Positions 35,018 through 46,358 of a stretch of 64,000 bases of DNA are shown in pieces (position 1 is the first letter of the stretch; each line of letters begins with the position of its first letter). The notes below the pieces were generated by a model, which had not been told where the DNA came from, did not search any database, and saw only the letters and a list, made by a program, of their open reading frames with translations. The DNA lies in NCBI GenBank assembly GCA_038093975.1, contig JBBPTG010000098.1, forward strand, positions 33,926 through 97,925. The letters run 5' to 3'. Made by a program: the position numbers and the translations under genes. This DNA comes from Chalciporus piperatus (Eukaryota > Basidiomycota > Agaricomycetes > Boletales > Boletaceae).

Positions 35018-36249
35018 GTTGATTTGATTCGTTCAAACCCGGATCCGACTGAATCATTCAATCTACTTCTCCCCCGATGCATAGCCGACCGGGGATATCG
35101 CCTTGTACTCTACTATATCGGAGACGTACGCATGTTTTTTTTAATCATTTGGGTTCTTGTGTGTTCATCATAGTTCGAACTTTGTATGTGGTAATACCAT
35201 CGCTGTTTTTGGCTTCGCTTCATCTGACCGTATGCTCGGAAACTCTCAGCTATTATTACTCCGAGTTGTTTCGATGCTGCCGACATTCGACGTCTATGTC
35301 GCATGTGCCTAATGGGTTTGCGACTTCTACTCCGTCCGTTTTAGCTCCAAGTTCCGAGTCGATCCTCTCTGGTCTTCTCATCCTCACGATCTTCTCGGAA
35401 GTCATTCTCGTTCGCGCATTCATCTAGTAGTGCCGGGCCTGTACCCCAAGTCTTCGGAGTACCCTCTATCGCCCAATACGCTTCTTGAAATGTATTTCGA
35501 TGACGGGCCAAACTCAATCGACCCTGATAGACGCTTCTTCCGGGCCCGGGTTCATCTCGTACGCCCGACTTTTCCGGGTACGTATGTATCACCACCTTCT
35601 TTGTTCTAGTGTCGGGGACTTCGGTGGGGTAGAAGTCACGTCTATTTCAGACCCTATCACTTCGAACTTAAAGACGCCCTGAGACTGGAAGGCGAAGGCG
35701 ATAGTTTGGTGAAGTGAAGATCGAAAGAAATTCATGATTGCTCGGATACGTTCTTGAGATACGTGTTCATATCAACTGTCGACATCTCTCCGCGTCCGAC
35801 CTCGTCGATAACACGACGGAAACGACCGACACACGCGGAAGAGAAAGAACATCGATATCAACCATCTCGTTCACCGCCATTCTCTAACCGCCGGTCGACC
35901 AAGATGCACGGCGACCTCAGGCTCACGAACTATCTCTCACTCGCTCGCATCGCATCTTACCTCTCAGTTTGGGGCCGATGTCCGCCTGGCTTTTCTTGCG
36001 CGAGCATTGAATGGCTCTAGCGGTGCGATGCGCACGAGTAGTGGGTAACTACTACTACTCGTAGTAGCTAACCCCGGTGCATTGAAACATCGCTTACACG
36101 CTCACTATGGGTTTGTTGTTCCTCCAACGCGCCACGGAACTGGACGCGAAGTCTGGGGCAAGGAGAACGCCTTCGAACCTCACGGTCCAGCGGGCGACCC
36201 GTTCAGTGTCTCGATTTTGGCAAGCATATTCGATGCAGTGTACTATTCA
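35018..36249. other. Intergenic region, no confident gene
   Basis: Downstream of KU70. One plus-strand frame without a clear ATG (about 35313-35610; DDGPNSIDPDRRFFRARVHL) ends at a GTACGT donor-like site and might be an exon, but I do not recognise it. A small hairpin-forming CTACTAC/GTAGTAG patch lies near 36040-36070. Confidence 0.4.
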
Positions 36250-37195
36250 TTTTGCCCAGCCGTAAGGGAGAAAACGCTCCTAGTTGGAAAAGAGTATCGT
36301 GCTGCATCCAGCAGCAATGGGCGGACATAGTACGAGTCAGGTCCTCGTTGGTGAGGCGCATCACATCACATTCAGATATTTTAACTGTTAAACCGGTCCA
36401 TCTGCTCAGACTGCCTACCCATATTGCTCAAGGATACACCTATACTGGAGCACCTCCGCCTCAATGGCGATCTGACTACGATGATCAAACGTGACTTATC
36501 AACGGTCCAACCACAACCTCGCCTCCGGACCCTCGCTATTCGCGCTCCTGGGTTTGATATGAATATTTAATTTAATTTCAATCCAGGATGGACGAACCTC
36601 ACCCGCCTTGCGATAGTGCTGCGCCCAGAGTATCGTGCAAACATTTTCCGCACACTCCTGCAGATTTGTCCCAACCTCGAACACTTGATCTTCTCTCCGC
36701 TCCGCGTTTGCAGAGACACTGATCCCCTTTCAATTACCCATTCGAAACTCCGCGTGCTCGACATTTTCTGCCCCTCTTCCGACTCACGGACACTCACGGA
36801 CATCCTCAGCCTGCCAACCTTGTGTCATCTCATGCTTTCGCAAATTCATTACTCAGGGTATTCCAATGAGACGACTCGTGTACCACCTAGCCTCCATCGA
36901 CGATGACTGCGGGGTGGACATCACCCGCGTCGTATACTGAGGTGAATCCTTTCCCTTTACCAACCGCAAAGTCCGGTTCTGAAGCGCATACATGCTAGGA
37001 ATCGTTGGCATCAGATCCCCCGGGCTTCCATCTCGAAATCTGCATTTTACACTTCAACTCCCCGACAACAACAACGACAACATGTCAAAGCATCACATCT
37101 GAAGAGCAGAAACTCATGATCTCCGTCGAAGATTTACGAAGACTACGTCTGTGCGAGGTGGCCACCGTTGATGTGGATACAGCGTGAAAGCCAGC
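36250..37195 (+). pseudogene. F-box/leucine-rich-like protein relic
   Basis: Broken pieces resemble the large Agaricomycete F-box-like families. A WADIV block (about 36305-36320) is followed by LLRLP then, in another frame, ILLKDTPILEHLRLNGDLTT, LRTLAIRAPGFDMN, LTRLAIVLRPEYRANIFRTL, CPNLEHLIFSPLRVCRDTDP, LRVLDIFCPSSDSRTLTDIL and LPTLCHLMLSQI. Leucine-rich spacing is plain, but no single frame or splice path keeps it open, and no convincing F-box N-terminus is present. The sequence ends abruptly where the segmental duplication begins (37196), suggesting truncation by that event. Confidence 0.42.
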
Positions 37196-37330
37196 ATGGA
37201 GTACTGGCCAGCGTGATTGCCACGCTCGTGGTGTCGACTGTCGAGCTCTTATCGCTGAATGTTATTGGGTGAGTCCCTTGTGATTTTGCGAGTGAACGTG
37301 TTGGCACTGCAGTCTCTGAGCAGGGAGGTG
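37196..37330 (+). pseudogene. 3' scrap of the SPX phosphate transporter
   Basis: ASVIATLVVSTV is encoded here as in the transporter at about 2860-2900. A matching GTGAGT intron follows, then an acceptor CAG/TCTCTGA giving the same final residues VIGL-stop. It is an inactive fragment that was copied with the neighbouring gene and fixes the duplication's direction: the source is the 0-3 kb region, where the whole transporter is present. Confidence 0.75.
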
Positions 37331-37793
37331 TTTTTATGTAAGGGTGCGGGAGTGTGGGTGACGTGAGTGAGGACATTGGTAAGTAGAGGGGACATAGAAG
37401 GAGGGATAAGGATATGTTGGGCGTTCAAGAGACTCTTGAGTTCGTTCTTCTGTAGTTCCCTGGGGTAGAAAACTTGCTAATGTCGATACTAATCTATTTC
37501 GCATTTTCGTTAGCGGCGGCGTTTTCAATGAACGTTCGGTGCTAGTACTAGGCCTCTTACAAGCATCTCGAGGAGTCAAATCACCCCCATGTCCTACACT
37601 ACCTAGACATTTATGTGCCTTGAAGCGCGATAATAATTTACAGTAAATGAGTGGTTGGTCGCGATCGCGTTTCATCTACTAGGGCGTGTCGATGCTTGTA
37701 TCTATCTCGTACGTATTTCGAACTTCACTCGAGTCTCGGATGCGACTGCTCACTGCGCGCATGGCCCATGGCGGCGGGCGCTTAGTGCCCCCT

Positions 37794-37799
37794 TATAAG
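37794..37799 (+). promoter_or_regulatory. TATA-like motif upstream of the ubiquitin-RING gene
   Basis: TATAAG 50 bp before the ATG, conserved with the copy A promoter (2210-2215). Confidence 0.45.
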
Positions 37800-37848
37800 T
37801 CTATGGAATTTGAATTGCGACTCACCGAAGGCTTTATCTGCTGCCATC

Positions 37849-40513
37849 ATGACCCAGACTTCAAGTTATTCCCCACTTTCTCACTGGAAGGTTGATGTTG
37901 TCGTCCGCACCCCGAGAAACTTGAAAGGTGGTTCAGGTCAGGACACAGTCAAATTCAGCGGGCTTCCCTTCCCTTTGTATTTCGACGACGTGGCGAAGAG
38001 GTTGGTCGATGCAGGCAAGTGTATCGTGACATCGGGACTCCACCCACAATCGAGCTGACGGATAAGTTGACCAGGGTACCCTGAGCCCATTGCCATGACC
38101 ACGACCTCAATCTCCACCGACGTCGTGGTCACCAACGACCCATCAACTCTCACCGCTGATGGCAGGTGGCTCATCAACATGTACGTTGATCTCCACATAC
38201 ATGAAGCTCAGCGGAAATGATCTCGGGTGGGCACAGGGACCAGCCCTTGCTCCACTTTTACAACATGGTGTATCTCCAGCGAGGTCAACAAACACAAGAA
38301 CAGCCTTCGCACGTCAGTGAGGCGAAGATCAGCTTGGATAAAGAATCTGTCTCAATAAATGGAGCGGATATCCGATTCCATCGGTAAGTTTTTTCGACTG
38401 GTCTGTGCTTGCAGTTGGCGTATTCTTACGGGATGGATATCTGTCAAGAACGATCCGAGTTCCAGGTCTGGTCGTTTTCGCCCCTTGTCACGAACCGCGT
38501 CTCGTGGCTGACATTGAACCTACTGAACAGACAACGATAAGACGCATGCACTGCCTCCGAACCTGGGCGCCTTCGAACTGTTGTCAGTCGCTTGGTTTAG
38601 ACTGCCAGTGATTATGACCAACTAAACAGTTCCATCAGCAATGTCGGCGAGGCGCAAATGTCCAACAATTTTCCGACCTCCGTGACTGCTAAAGGTGGGA
38701 TATTCACCGTAAGTGCATATATAACTGCACGAGGTCAACGCTGATCATGTCATGGCAGAGCATGTACCAACGAGAAGCCATGTGGATGTCTTTTGCGCTC
38801 AAAGGTTATAGAAGTCCCGTCGCAGTCAAAGTTTCCGTAGGTGGGATCAATGCATTGACTGGACTCCCCCAACATGAGAGTGTCGAGCGAAAGCAAGACT
38901 ACTTGGTAGTTGGTGGCGAAACAGGACAATTGTAGGTTTCTTATAATATCTCTCATCTCGAAACACTGATATGGATTGATGTAGGTGGCTGGTACGTGCA
39001 ACATCGCGTTGGCGATAGAACGACTTACGCTGTTGCTACGCAGGACGGAATCTCAACCACCCCCGGTGTTGTCCGCCGTAAGCACGATTCCCGTACTCTT
39101 GTTGGCCATTTTGACGAGGTCGTGGTAGAATTTGTTGCAATGCCCTTAGGGCAGGGGTACACCATCGAGGGACAGCTCACTGGCATTGAGGTGTGCTTCT
39201 CTTCAATCTTCTCGGACCCATTTCAGTATCTCATGTTTATTCAGGCTGTTGGTGGAGTTCAAATCGATGTATTTCCACGGTATCGTGCAGATGTCAAATT
39301 CAAGTATATAGACAATGAACTCAACATATACCGGACACCACGTCAACTTGGTCTGCGTGCAGGGGCAACATTGCAGATATTGCCAGCAGGGTACTTCGGG
39401 CTTTATTAGTTACCTTGTTTTGCTGAATGGGGTTTATAGAATTACCAAGACTCGTCGATGGAAAAAACACGAGGAGATAATTGTGGGACCAAAATGTTCG
39501 AAAGTAGAGCTTACAGGACTTGCAGATAATGATTGTGAGTTCCTGTCTTTGGTGTGATGTGCCCGTAGTCATTTTTCGTTGGAAAACAAGGTCAGATATA
39601 TGTCAAGACACTGACAGGGAAAACAATCCGTCTCTCCTGCGAGTTATCGGACACCATCGAAATGGTCAAAGCACAGATTCAAGACCGAGTTGGAGGGATG
39701 CCACCAAACCAACAGAGGCTGGTTTTTGCAGGGAAGCAGCTCGAGGACTCCCATACGTTGGCCGGTAAGATTGGTCGCGTGACCCCTGTGTCCACTCATT
39801 CATTCTCAGCGGTAGAGTACAAGATTATGGACGGAGCAACCTTACATCTGGTATCGACGTTGCGAGGAGGGGCAGATCCACTCCATATGGAATCTGGCTT
39901 CGCAGCTGGAGGAAGAATCTCACAGAAGATTAACCGTGACCCTCTCCCACCTATTGCATACGATCACAGCAGAGTTCAACGATTGCACATTAGCATTATA
40001 AACGCCGCGTACTTTTCCCAGATCACTGGGTTACCCAATCCACGGTCGCCAATCTCTGCGCAAACGTATCTCAAATATGGCTTGCCGTGGTTCGACTTGT
40101 ACGACGAGCATATCCCGTTGGCGAACAACACGTCCTCGCCCACACCTCTTTCCGGAGTGCAATCCGTTGCACAAGTTGACAAGGCCCGAGGTGCGGAAGG
40201 GATAGACGATACTCAGAAGGAATGTGGGTATTGTGCATACGAAATGGCGACTATGCGCATGTCACCCTGCGGACATGTATTCTGTGACGACTGTTCGACC
40301 GCGACCGCATGTCCACAGTGTTACGTGCGTGTCACAGACCGAACTCGCTTCGCAGCTGTGATGCGTATGCCAGGGGAGGAGGACGTGGACGGTGTTGAGG
40401 CATTGTCTCTAGATGAGAGGATTGTGAAGCTGAGAGCTGGTGCGGAGTCGGGCACTGTCTATTCATTCAGGTTGAAGGAAAATGCGATTTCGTCGCTGGT
40501 TGGTGAGGCCTAG
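37849..40513 (+). CDS. Ubiquitin-like/RING fusion protein (copy B, intact)
   Basis: Candidate E3 ligase with a built-in ubiquitin domain. From the ATG at 37849 a large N-terminal region of unknown family includes [91 protein letters not shown] and [20 protein letters not shown]. The ubiquitin-like domain follows (about 39595-39871): [33 protein letters not shown] and [10 protein letters not shown], after which ADP continues. Lysines equivalent to K6, K11, K27 and K48 remain; K29, K33 and K63 are replaced. The C-terminal C3HC4 RING is CGYC, then [19 protein letters not shown] (about 40225-40322). About ten introns are inferred, including a GC-AG first intron (38015-38074) and a 7-nt microexon (38985-38991). 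The LRGG-ADP junction could be a deubiquitinase site (inference). Confidence 0.8.
38985..38991 (+). other. Seven-nucleotide microexon in the ubiquitin-RING gene
   Basis: GTGGCTG lies between a TAG acceptor and a GTACGT donor. Including it joins GGACAATT to GACGGAATC in frame as QLWLDGIS; skipping it breaks the frame. Copy A keeps the same layout: GTGGCTA at 871-877 (minus) between CCCAG and GTGCGT. Confidence 0.7.
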
Positions 40514-40782
40514 GGTCAGTTCTCAGTGTGTACATCGTAGAATGCGAGTCCGTTTGTTTGTCTGATGTTCCTTGTTTGTGCCATTCATTCATATGCCTTG
40601 AGCATCCAAGTGTAACGGAATGAGCTAGCAAGTTGGGGATCTCCATCCCACTCTCATCCCTTCTAATGGTAGAGTAGGAACGACTGTCTTCCTACGTACT
40701 AAGGGGCTGCCTACGGGAGACTATCTAACGGTATTCATTGTCTGGTCAGGGGTTTCAAACTCCTGTACTAACGAGCTGTACA

Positions 40783-43277
40783 TCAAACAACCGTAATAAC
40801 TCTTGCAGGCATGCTCATCCACGACCCCACATCACAGAAAGGTGCATCTGGATCATCGTTGGCCTTTCCGCTCACAAGAAACGTGCCGACACGTCGATAA
40901 ACTTGCATCCCAGCTCCCGCCGGGCCCTCAATCGGCACAATAAGCAAGCCTTTCAAACATAGATTTTGATCTTTCCCGGCGACAATCGCAAAGCCACTTC
41001 CGATGGTCTTAGAATCATCCTCAGCTTCTATATCCAGTTGAACATATCCTATGTGGGCGAATCCGGAACCCACAAGGAATTCTTTGGAAATCGATCCATC
41101 GCCCGCCAGTGATAATACCAATTCCAAGTTTGAAATGCTGTCGTTCCAGTTGTCCCGGGCCAAATCTTCGATCTGTTCTGTCGGTTGGTTGCATGCCTGC
41201 ATCTCGTGATTGCGAGTTGATGCGAGTTGACCAGATTCTTCATCCCTCGGGACAATGGCTTTCATAGCATTGTCGGCGTTTGCATTCGGAGTGACCTCCG
41301 CAGGAAGTGCGTAGTGCTCGGATGTTATGCACGGAACGATTGTCCCGACCGTTTTAATGAAGGAGAATTTCTGAACTGCTCGTTTCAAACATGTTACTAG
41401 TCAAAATTCGTCAATGACACTGTCAAGCTCACGATTACGGGATACCGACATGTAGAAACAGCCCTTTTCACATCACCGTGGACGGTAGTGGGTGGGCCAG
41501 CTGAGTTGATCGATTTCGTGGACATCCTGCGAGCCGTGGATCCTTCATCTACTTGCCCCTCAGGACGTGTCGCCGGTTCCTTGGGCCTCCGCTCAAATAG
41601 CTCGAGCGACTCGTTATCCCAGACCACCCTTCTGACAATCCCCTGAACTTCCAATCTTCCCTCGTTGACCTGTCCGAATGGGAAGCCATCTGTGACTGGG
41701 ATTGCTTCGCACAGACGAATCTCCCAGACAGTGCTGCGGATCTCCATATATCCACCCATTTGAATCTGTCCATCGGTGGCCGCCCATGACCACGATGGCG
41801 CAGTATATTTACCCTGGGTACGACGGGCGGGGGGACTCCGGTACCATAGGAGATCGCTGGATAGGTTTCGCTCCCAGAGGCCAGCGATGTATCTCCCCGC
41901 TCCCAAGTGCATCGCAAATATCTGCGCGATAGCTGAGATAGCTGGCAACTTGTCCGAGCGATCTGTGAGTGCTCTTCGAGTGTACTTGGAGAGGATGTCT
42001 TCCCAGGTTTCGTGTAGCACGCGTGCATCCTTCGCGGGGAGCACTTCTGGAGGTGTGGATGATGTCATGACGGCTGGTAGCTTTGGAACTCCGTGGCCCG
42101 ATGGTTTGCAGACTGGCGAACCGCCGACGTTTACAAGATGGGTAGCACATTGGTATTGTAGCGAGTCTGTCGCGTATATGAGTGACCTGGGAGACATGGC
42201 TCGCTCTTGGAAACACCAGGCTCGCTCATTTACGGGATCTATGAAGGGAGTGTACACCCAGTCATCGAATACCGAAATGGTACCCAACCTGCCATCGGGA
42301 CACCAAAACGGCAAGCGATCATCATCATCCATCGGATTTGATCTGGCTTCCAGGAAACCCCAGCTGACCTTTGGAGCGCTGGCTGCAATGATCGTGATGT
42401 ATGCATCGCGATAGATGTAGTGCATGCGTGCGATCTCGCGAATCTTGTCTTCACCCGAGTCTTGCAGGATGCACAGGGTGTCAGCCCAGAGGTAGCGCAG
42501 ATTGAGCTTATGTGTGCATAGTACAGCGTCTTGGATAGTCTTCGGGAGAAGTTGGATGTCGATCCCCTGCTGATATGCATCCACATTCTTTGTGGTTGTA
42601 CTGTATGGTTGGGGTTCTCCCCAAACGTAGCTGAGCGCTACGTAGGAGCCTCGCTGGCCTTTGGTAGTCGTGACCAGCATCGGCCTTTGCAGATCCGCGC
42701 AGTCAATGACGCGAGTTGGCAGTTCGGAAGCCCCGACTCTCGGACAGGATGAATGGAAGTTGACACATTCAGAGATGGATGCAGAAGCCAGCTTGAAGGC
42801 CTCATCCGAGCCAACTTTCCAGACGATATTTCGTCCTGAGACCCCTGCGGCAGCTGCGGGGTCATCTGGAATCCAAGCATATTATGGTCATGAAGGTAAC
42901 TAGCATGAGAACTGCGTACCAGGTGAGCAATAGATGAGATACGTGTGCTCAGAGTCTATGATATCGATCTTCACTTTGAGCTGGGAGGCTTGAACGCTCA
43001 ACTTAACTTCGAAAGTAGCTTCGTCGCCCAGAAGTCCCAGCTTCCCGGTGTTCCGCCCGAGGCTATGGAACTCCAGAATTTTCTCCTTCAAAATCCTGCA
43101 CCATCCACACCCTTGTTCTTCGCCGCCAACAATCGCTTTCCAGTTCTGCGATGTGTATGATAGTCCGCCTTGCTCATTGTCCTCCACGTCTATCTGCAGT
43201 GCAAGTTGGAATGCATCGAATGTAAAGACGTTACTGGAGCAGAAATCACAAACGAGTTGGTGCAAAGTTGAAGTCAT
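40783..43277 (-). CDS. HET-domain (heterokaryon incompatibility) protein
   Basis: HET-domain proteins act in vegetative incompatibility and related cell-death responses in fungi. The ATG at 43277 gives MTSTLHQLVCDFCSSNVFTF, with paired Cys (CDFC, CGWC) suggesting metal binding. After an intron the HET core reads YVALSYVWGEPQPYSTTTKN, LLPKTIQDAVLCTHKLNLRY, LWADTLCILQDSGEDKIREI, MHYIYRDAYITIIAASAPKV and ERAWCFQERAMSPRSLIYAT, in the classical order. The C-terminal half has GRYIAGLWERNLSSDLLWYR, APSWSWAATDG and, in a last exon (40783-41388), CLKGLLIVPIEGPAGAGMQV and YRRVGTFLVSGKANDDPDAP. The junction between the last two exons (about 41390-41470) is uncertain. The specific trigger or partner is unknown. 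Confidence 0.88.
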
Positions 43278-43442
43278 CGGCACCGAGCTGCTAACTGGTA
43301 ACGAACAGGATGCCTATGAAAGCCAGTGATACCTACGTGGGGAAAATGGTGCATGTAAGACGGATGTAGTAAGCTCTTGAACGTGCCTTGAAAGGCCGTC
43401 TACTTCTGATACTTAGCACTGGTATCTTCTTCTCGTCCAATC

Positions 43443-46064
43443 ATGTCATCAGATTTCGATATTATCTTCGCCGGAGGCTAGTCATCTAAATCGTTTCATC
43501 ACGTACCCATCAAGTTGCTCACATCGTAGTACACTATCAGGTGGTACGACTGCATGCGTCACTGCAGGTCGGCTGTTAGCTGCAGATCCTTCCCTGAGGA
43601 TCCTCGTCGTCGAGAGTGGTCAGCACTCCCGCGATATTCCAATTCACGTCCAGCCTGCTCGATTCATCGAGAACCTCATTCCTGATAGCACTACGGTAAC
43701 ATTTCACGTCGCGCGGGCGAGCGAGCATCTGAATGGACGTTGCGTCGTCGTTCCTTGTGGAAGGAGTGTGGGGGGCGGCTCGGTAGTCAATCGTAAGCGC
43801 CAGTGACTTTGACTTTTTCTCAGATGTGTCACTTCGATGACATTTGCTATCGTCTATAACAGTCGCGGCGTATGTACGTGGTGCTGCGTCTGATTACGAT
43901 GATTGGGCCAGGTTCGGGAATGAAGGTTGGAGTTCGAGTGATCTCCTTCCTCTGATAAAAAAGGTAACCGCCCAGACAGCGACTCAAGGGAAAGCTTACT
44001 TTGTGGTAAAATGTGCAGATCGAAACATTCACTCCTAAAGCAGACCAACCAACGATGGACCTTGGGGTCGGAAGACCATTCTTGGATGTAGCCAGGGAAT
44101 ACGATCCGGATCGTCCATTCGTCAATGACAACAACGACTTAACAACTGGGAATGCATACAGTGTACGTGCTTCGCTGGTGCCCATCAAAAGGGGTTGATC
44201 GTGCATGAAATCAACTTACGTCTTGCGTCCAAGACATGGAACCGGCAAGTATGCCGTTCTAAAAGGTGGTCGAGTAGTTAGGCAATTGAATATTTCTCGA
44301 GGTACATTGATCCCGAGACTGGAAAGCGCTGTGATGCTGCTTCTAGATACCTGTATCCTCATTCAGAGAATCCGAGTTTGCAGATTCTGGTTGGGAAGCG
44401 GGTCAGGCGGGTCATCATCGAGTAAGGTGACCCAGGACTGATTCCACACAATGAACTCATCTGGGAATACTCTTAGAAACGGACGCGCAGTCGGTATCGA
44501 GTATATGACAAATGGCGAGCTTACCACTGTGAAGGCTACGAAGCTGGTTGTAGTTTCAGCTGGAGCATTTGGTTCCCCGTCAATCTTGGAGAGGTCCGGA
44601 TCGAGTATACGGACGATGTGACATCCAACCCAAATGGATGTCACGGTGCCGAGTTTACGATCGTTAAAGCTGCAAAGTTTGTCGTGGTTTCAGCTGGCAC
44701 ATTTGGTTCGCCCGCGATCTTGGAGAGGTCCGGAATTGGGGAAAAGTCTGTGCTCGAGGAGCACAGTATTCCTTTGGCAGTTGAGTTGCCAGGCGTCGGA
44801 GAAAGGTATCATGGTAGGCTGAATGGAAGGCTTGATTGGCAGTATGGCGACATCATTTCTAGATCACTGTGGGGCGGTTACGACCTATTATGCATCAGAC
44901 GAGATAGAAACCATGGATGACGTTTGGGGTGACCCACGGGCATTGTCAGGCAAGTAGTTCTAATTCATCCTCGAAGTTGGTGCGTCAATACCTATGTTAG
45001 CGTCCGTGAAAGAGTGGGATAGTACTGGTAGCGGAAAGATTGCTCACAAGTAAGTCTGGCTGACTGTTCTAAGCATGTGGTTGCTGGAAGTTTCTATTGC
45101 AGCGGGGCTGAGGCCATGTTGAAGATGCGTCCAACGTCAGCTGAAGTGAAATCCATCGGGGCGTTTCCTGCTACAAAGTTTATCACCATGACTTACTATA
45201 TTGTAAGGAAGGGCGACAACTCCGTGTTCAGCATGCTGACTTCCGTAACCAGCTGTATCCAGAATCGACAGGAAGCGTACATATCACGTCCGGTAACGAT
45301 GCGAATGCACCTCTGGACTTTGATCCAGGGTACCTTTCTGAGTATATTCTGCAGTTACCGTTGTCGACGAGTTGCCTGACGAACTCTGTTCTCAGAGTCA
45401 ATGATTTAGCCCTATTCACTATGTTGTATAAGCGGGCGCGCGAATTCATTAGGCGGATGCCTTCGTACAGGGGCGAAGCTTCCATCGCCCAGCCTCAGTT
45501 CGCCTCTGATAGCGCTGCTGCCTGTGGGAAGGCGGAAGGCCCAGTGCCGGTCAGTGCACCGGATATCGTGTACTCAGCAGAGGACAACAGGGCGATTGAA
45601 GAATTCCATCGCAATATCTGTGAGCAACTCATCAGGCATATGATTTTGCTCCGTTTACTAAGCATTCATTGTTCAGTACAAACGTCATAGCGCGCGGTAG
45701 GTTCTGGTGGAAGACTTCCTACGTTGTTGTGAATAATAACCACAATGCCGTAGCTCGAGACTTGTGCGATGAAACGACTCGAAGAAGGGGGTGTTGTTGA
45801 TTCGCGTCTGAACGTCTATGGTATTGAAGGCCTGAAAGTCGCCGGTACGTGGACGTTGGTCATCCATTTGCACCGGGATTGACCACACTTGTAGACATGT
45901 CTATCTGCCCGTCCAACGTTGGTACTGTATGTGTTTTCTCCAGCCATTGGATGAAAGCTGATGGTTGCATTCTGCAGAATACATACTCAACCGCGTTGTT
46001 GATCGGCGAGAAAGCAGCGGTCACTATTGCGCAGGATCTAGGGGTTGAAATTAGTGTACATTAA
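43443..46064 (+). pseudogene. Alcohol-oxidase-like GMC oxidoreductase, broken copy
   Basis: Same family and exon order as the gene at 55257-57931: GGTTACVTAGRLLAADPSLR (FAD-binding region), GRCVVVPCGRSVGGGSVVN, SDYDDWARFGNEGWSSSDLL, YIDPETGKRCDAASRYLYPH, VSAGTFGSPAILERSGIGEK and DSRLNVYGIEGLKVA, ending DLGVEISVH-stop. Damage relative to the intact copy includes a first donor reading GCTAGT instead of GTGGGA. A 13-residue in-frame loss follows the TFTPKADQPT block, and a partial tandem repeat at about 44494-44600/44599-44731 ends in a stop. The catalytic Trp-His-Ser segment is missing before TCAMK, where LGTC reads LETC. The protein would lack the active-site histidine. HET lies divergently only 165 bp away. 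Confidence 0.78.
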
Positions 46065-46358
46065 ATCAGTGAAATCTTCTCCCCGTAGAAGGGGTGCTCA
46101 AGTTGGAACTTGAGAAATTTTCGGGAAGTTGGGGGACTAATCTCCGTTTGACTTTCGCTCCTGCACATGTCCTGTTCGAGGAGACTTTCACGATGGAAGT
46201 TGGAACCAAAGAACCAAAGTACTTCGGCCGAAGCCGGAGAGTTGAATTTTCCCACCACATTTCTTTCCTGGAAGTCATCGAGCCAATCGTCCCGTTTGAC
46301 CTCGACGGCGAACTCAACCAACGCCAGCGACAGAGAGAAAGTTAAAAACATAACCGCA

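Larger units (their letters stand above)
37196..39850 (+). repeat. Inverted segmental duplication, arm B
   Basis: Counterpart of 1-2904. Homology begins sharply at 37196 (ATGG of a transporter codon) and runs through the transporter tail, the intergenic promoter and the ubiquitin-RING gene to the point matching window base 1. The rest of the ubiquitin-RING gene lies beyond what the left window edge allows to be compared. Confidence 0.78.

Noticed and set aside
36028..36075. CTACTAC/GTAGTAG palindromic patch
   Set aside because: The stem is short and trinucleotide-like; no flanking duplication or element ends could be found.
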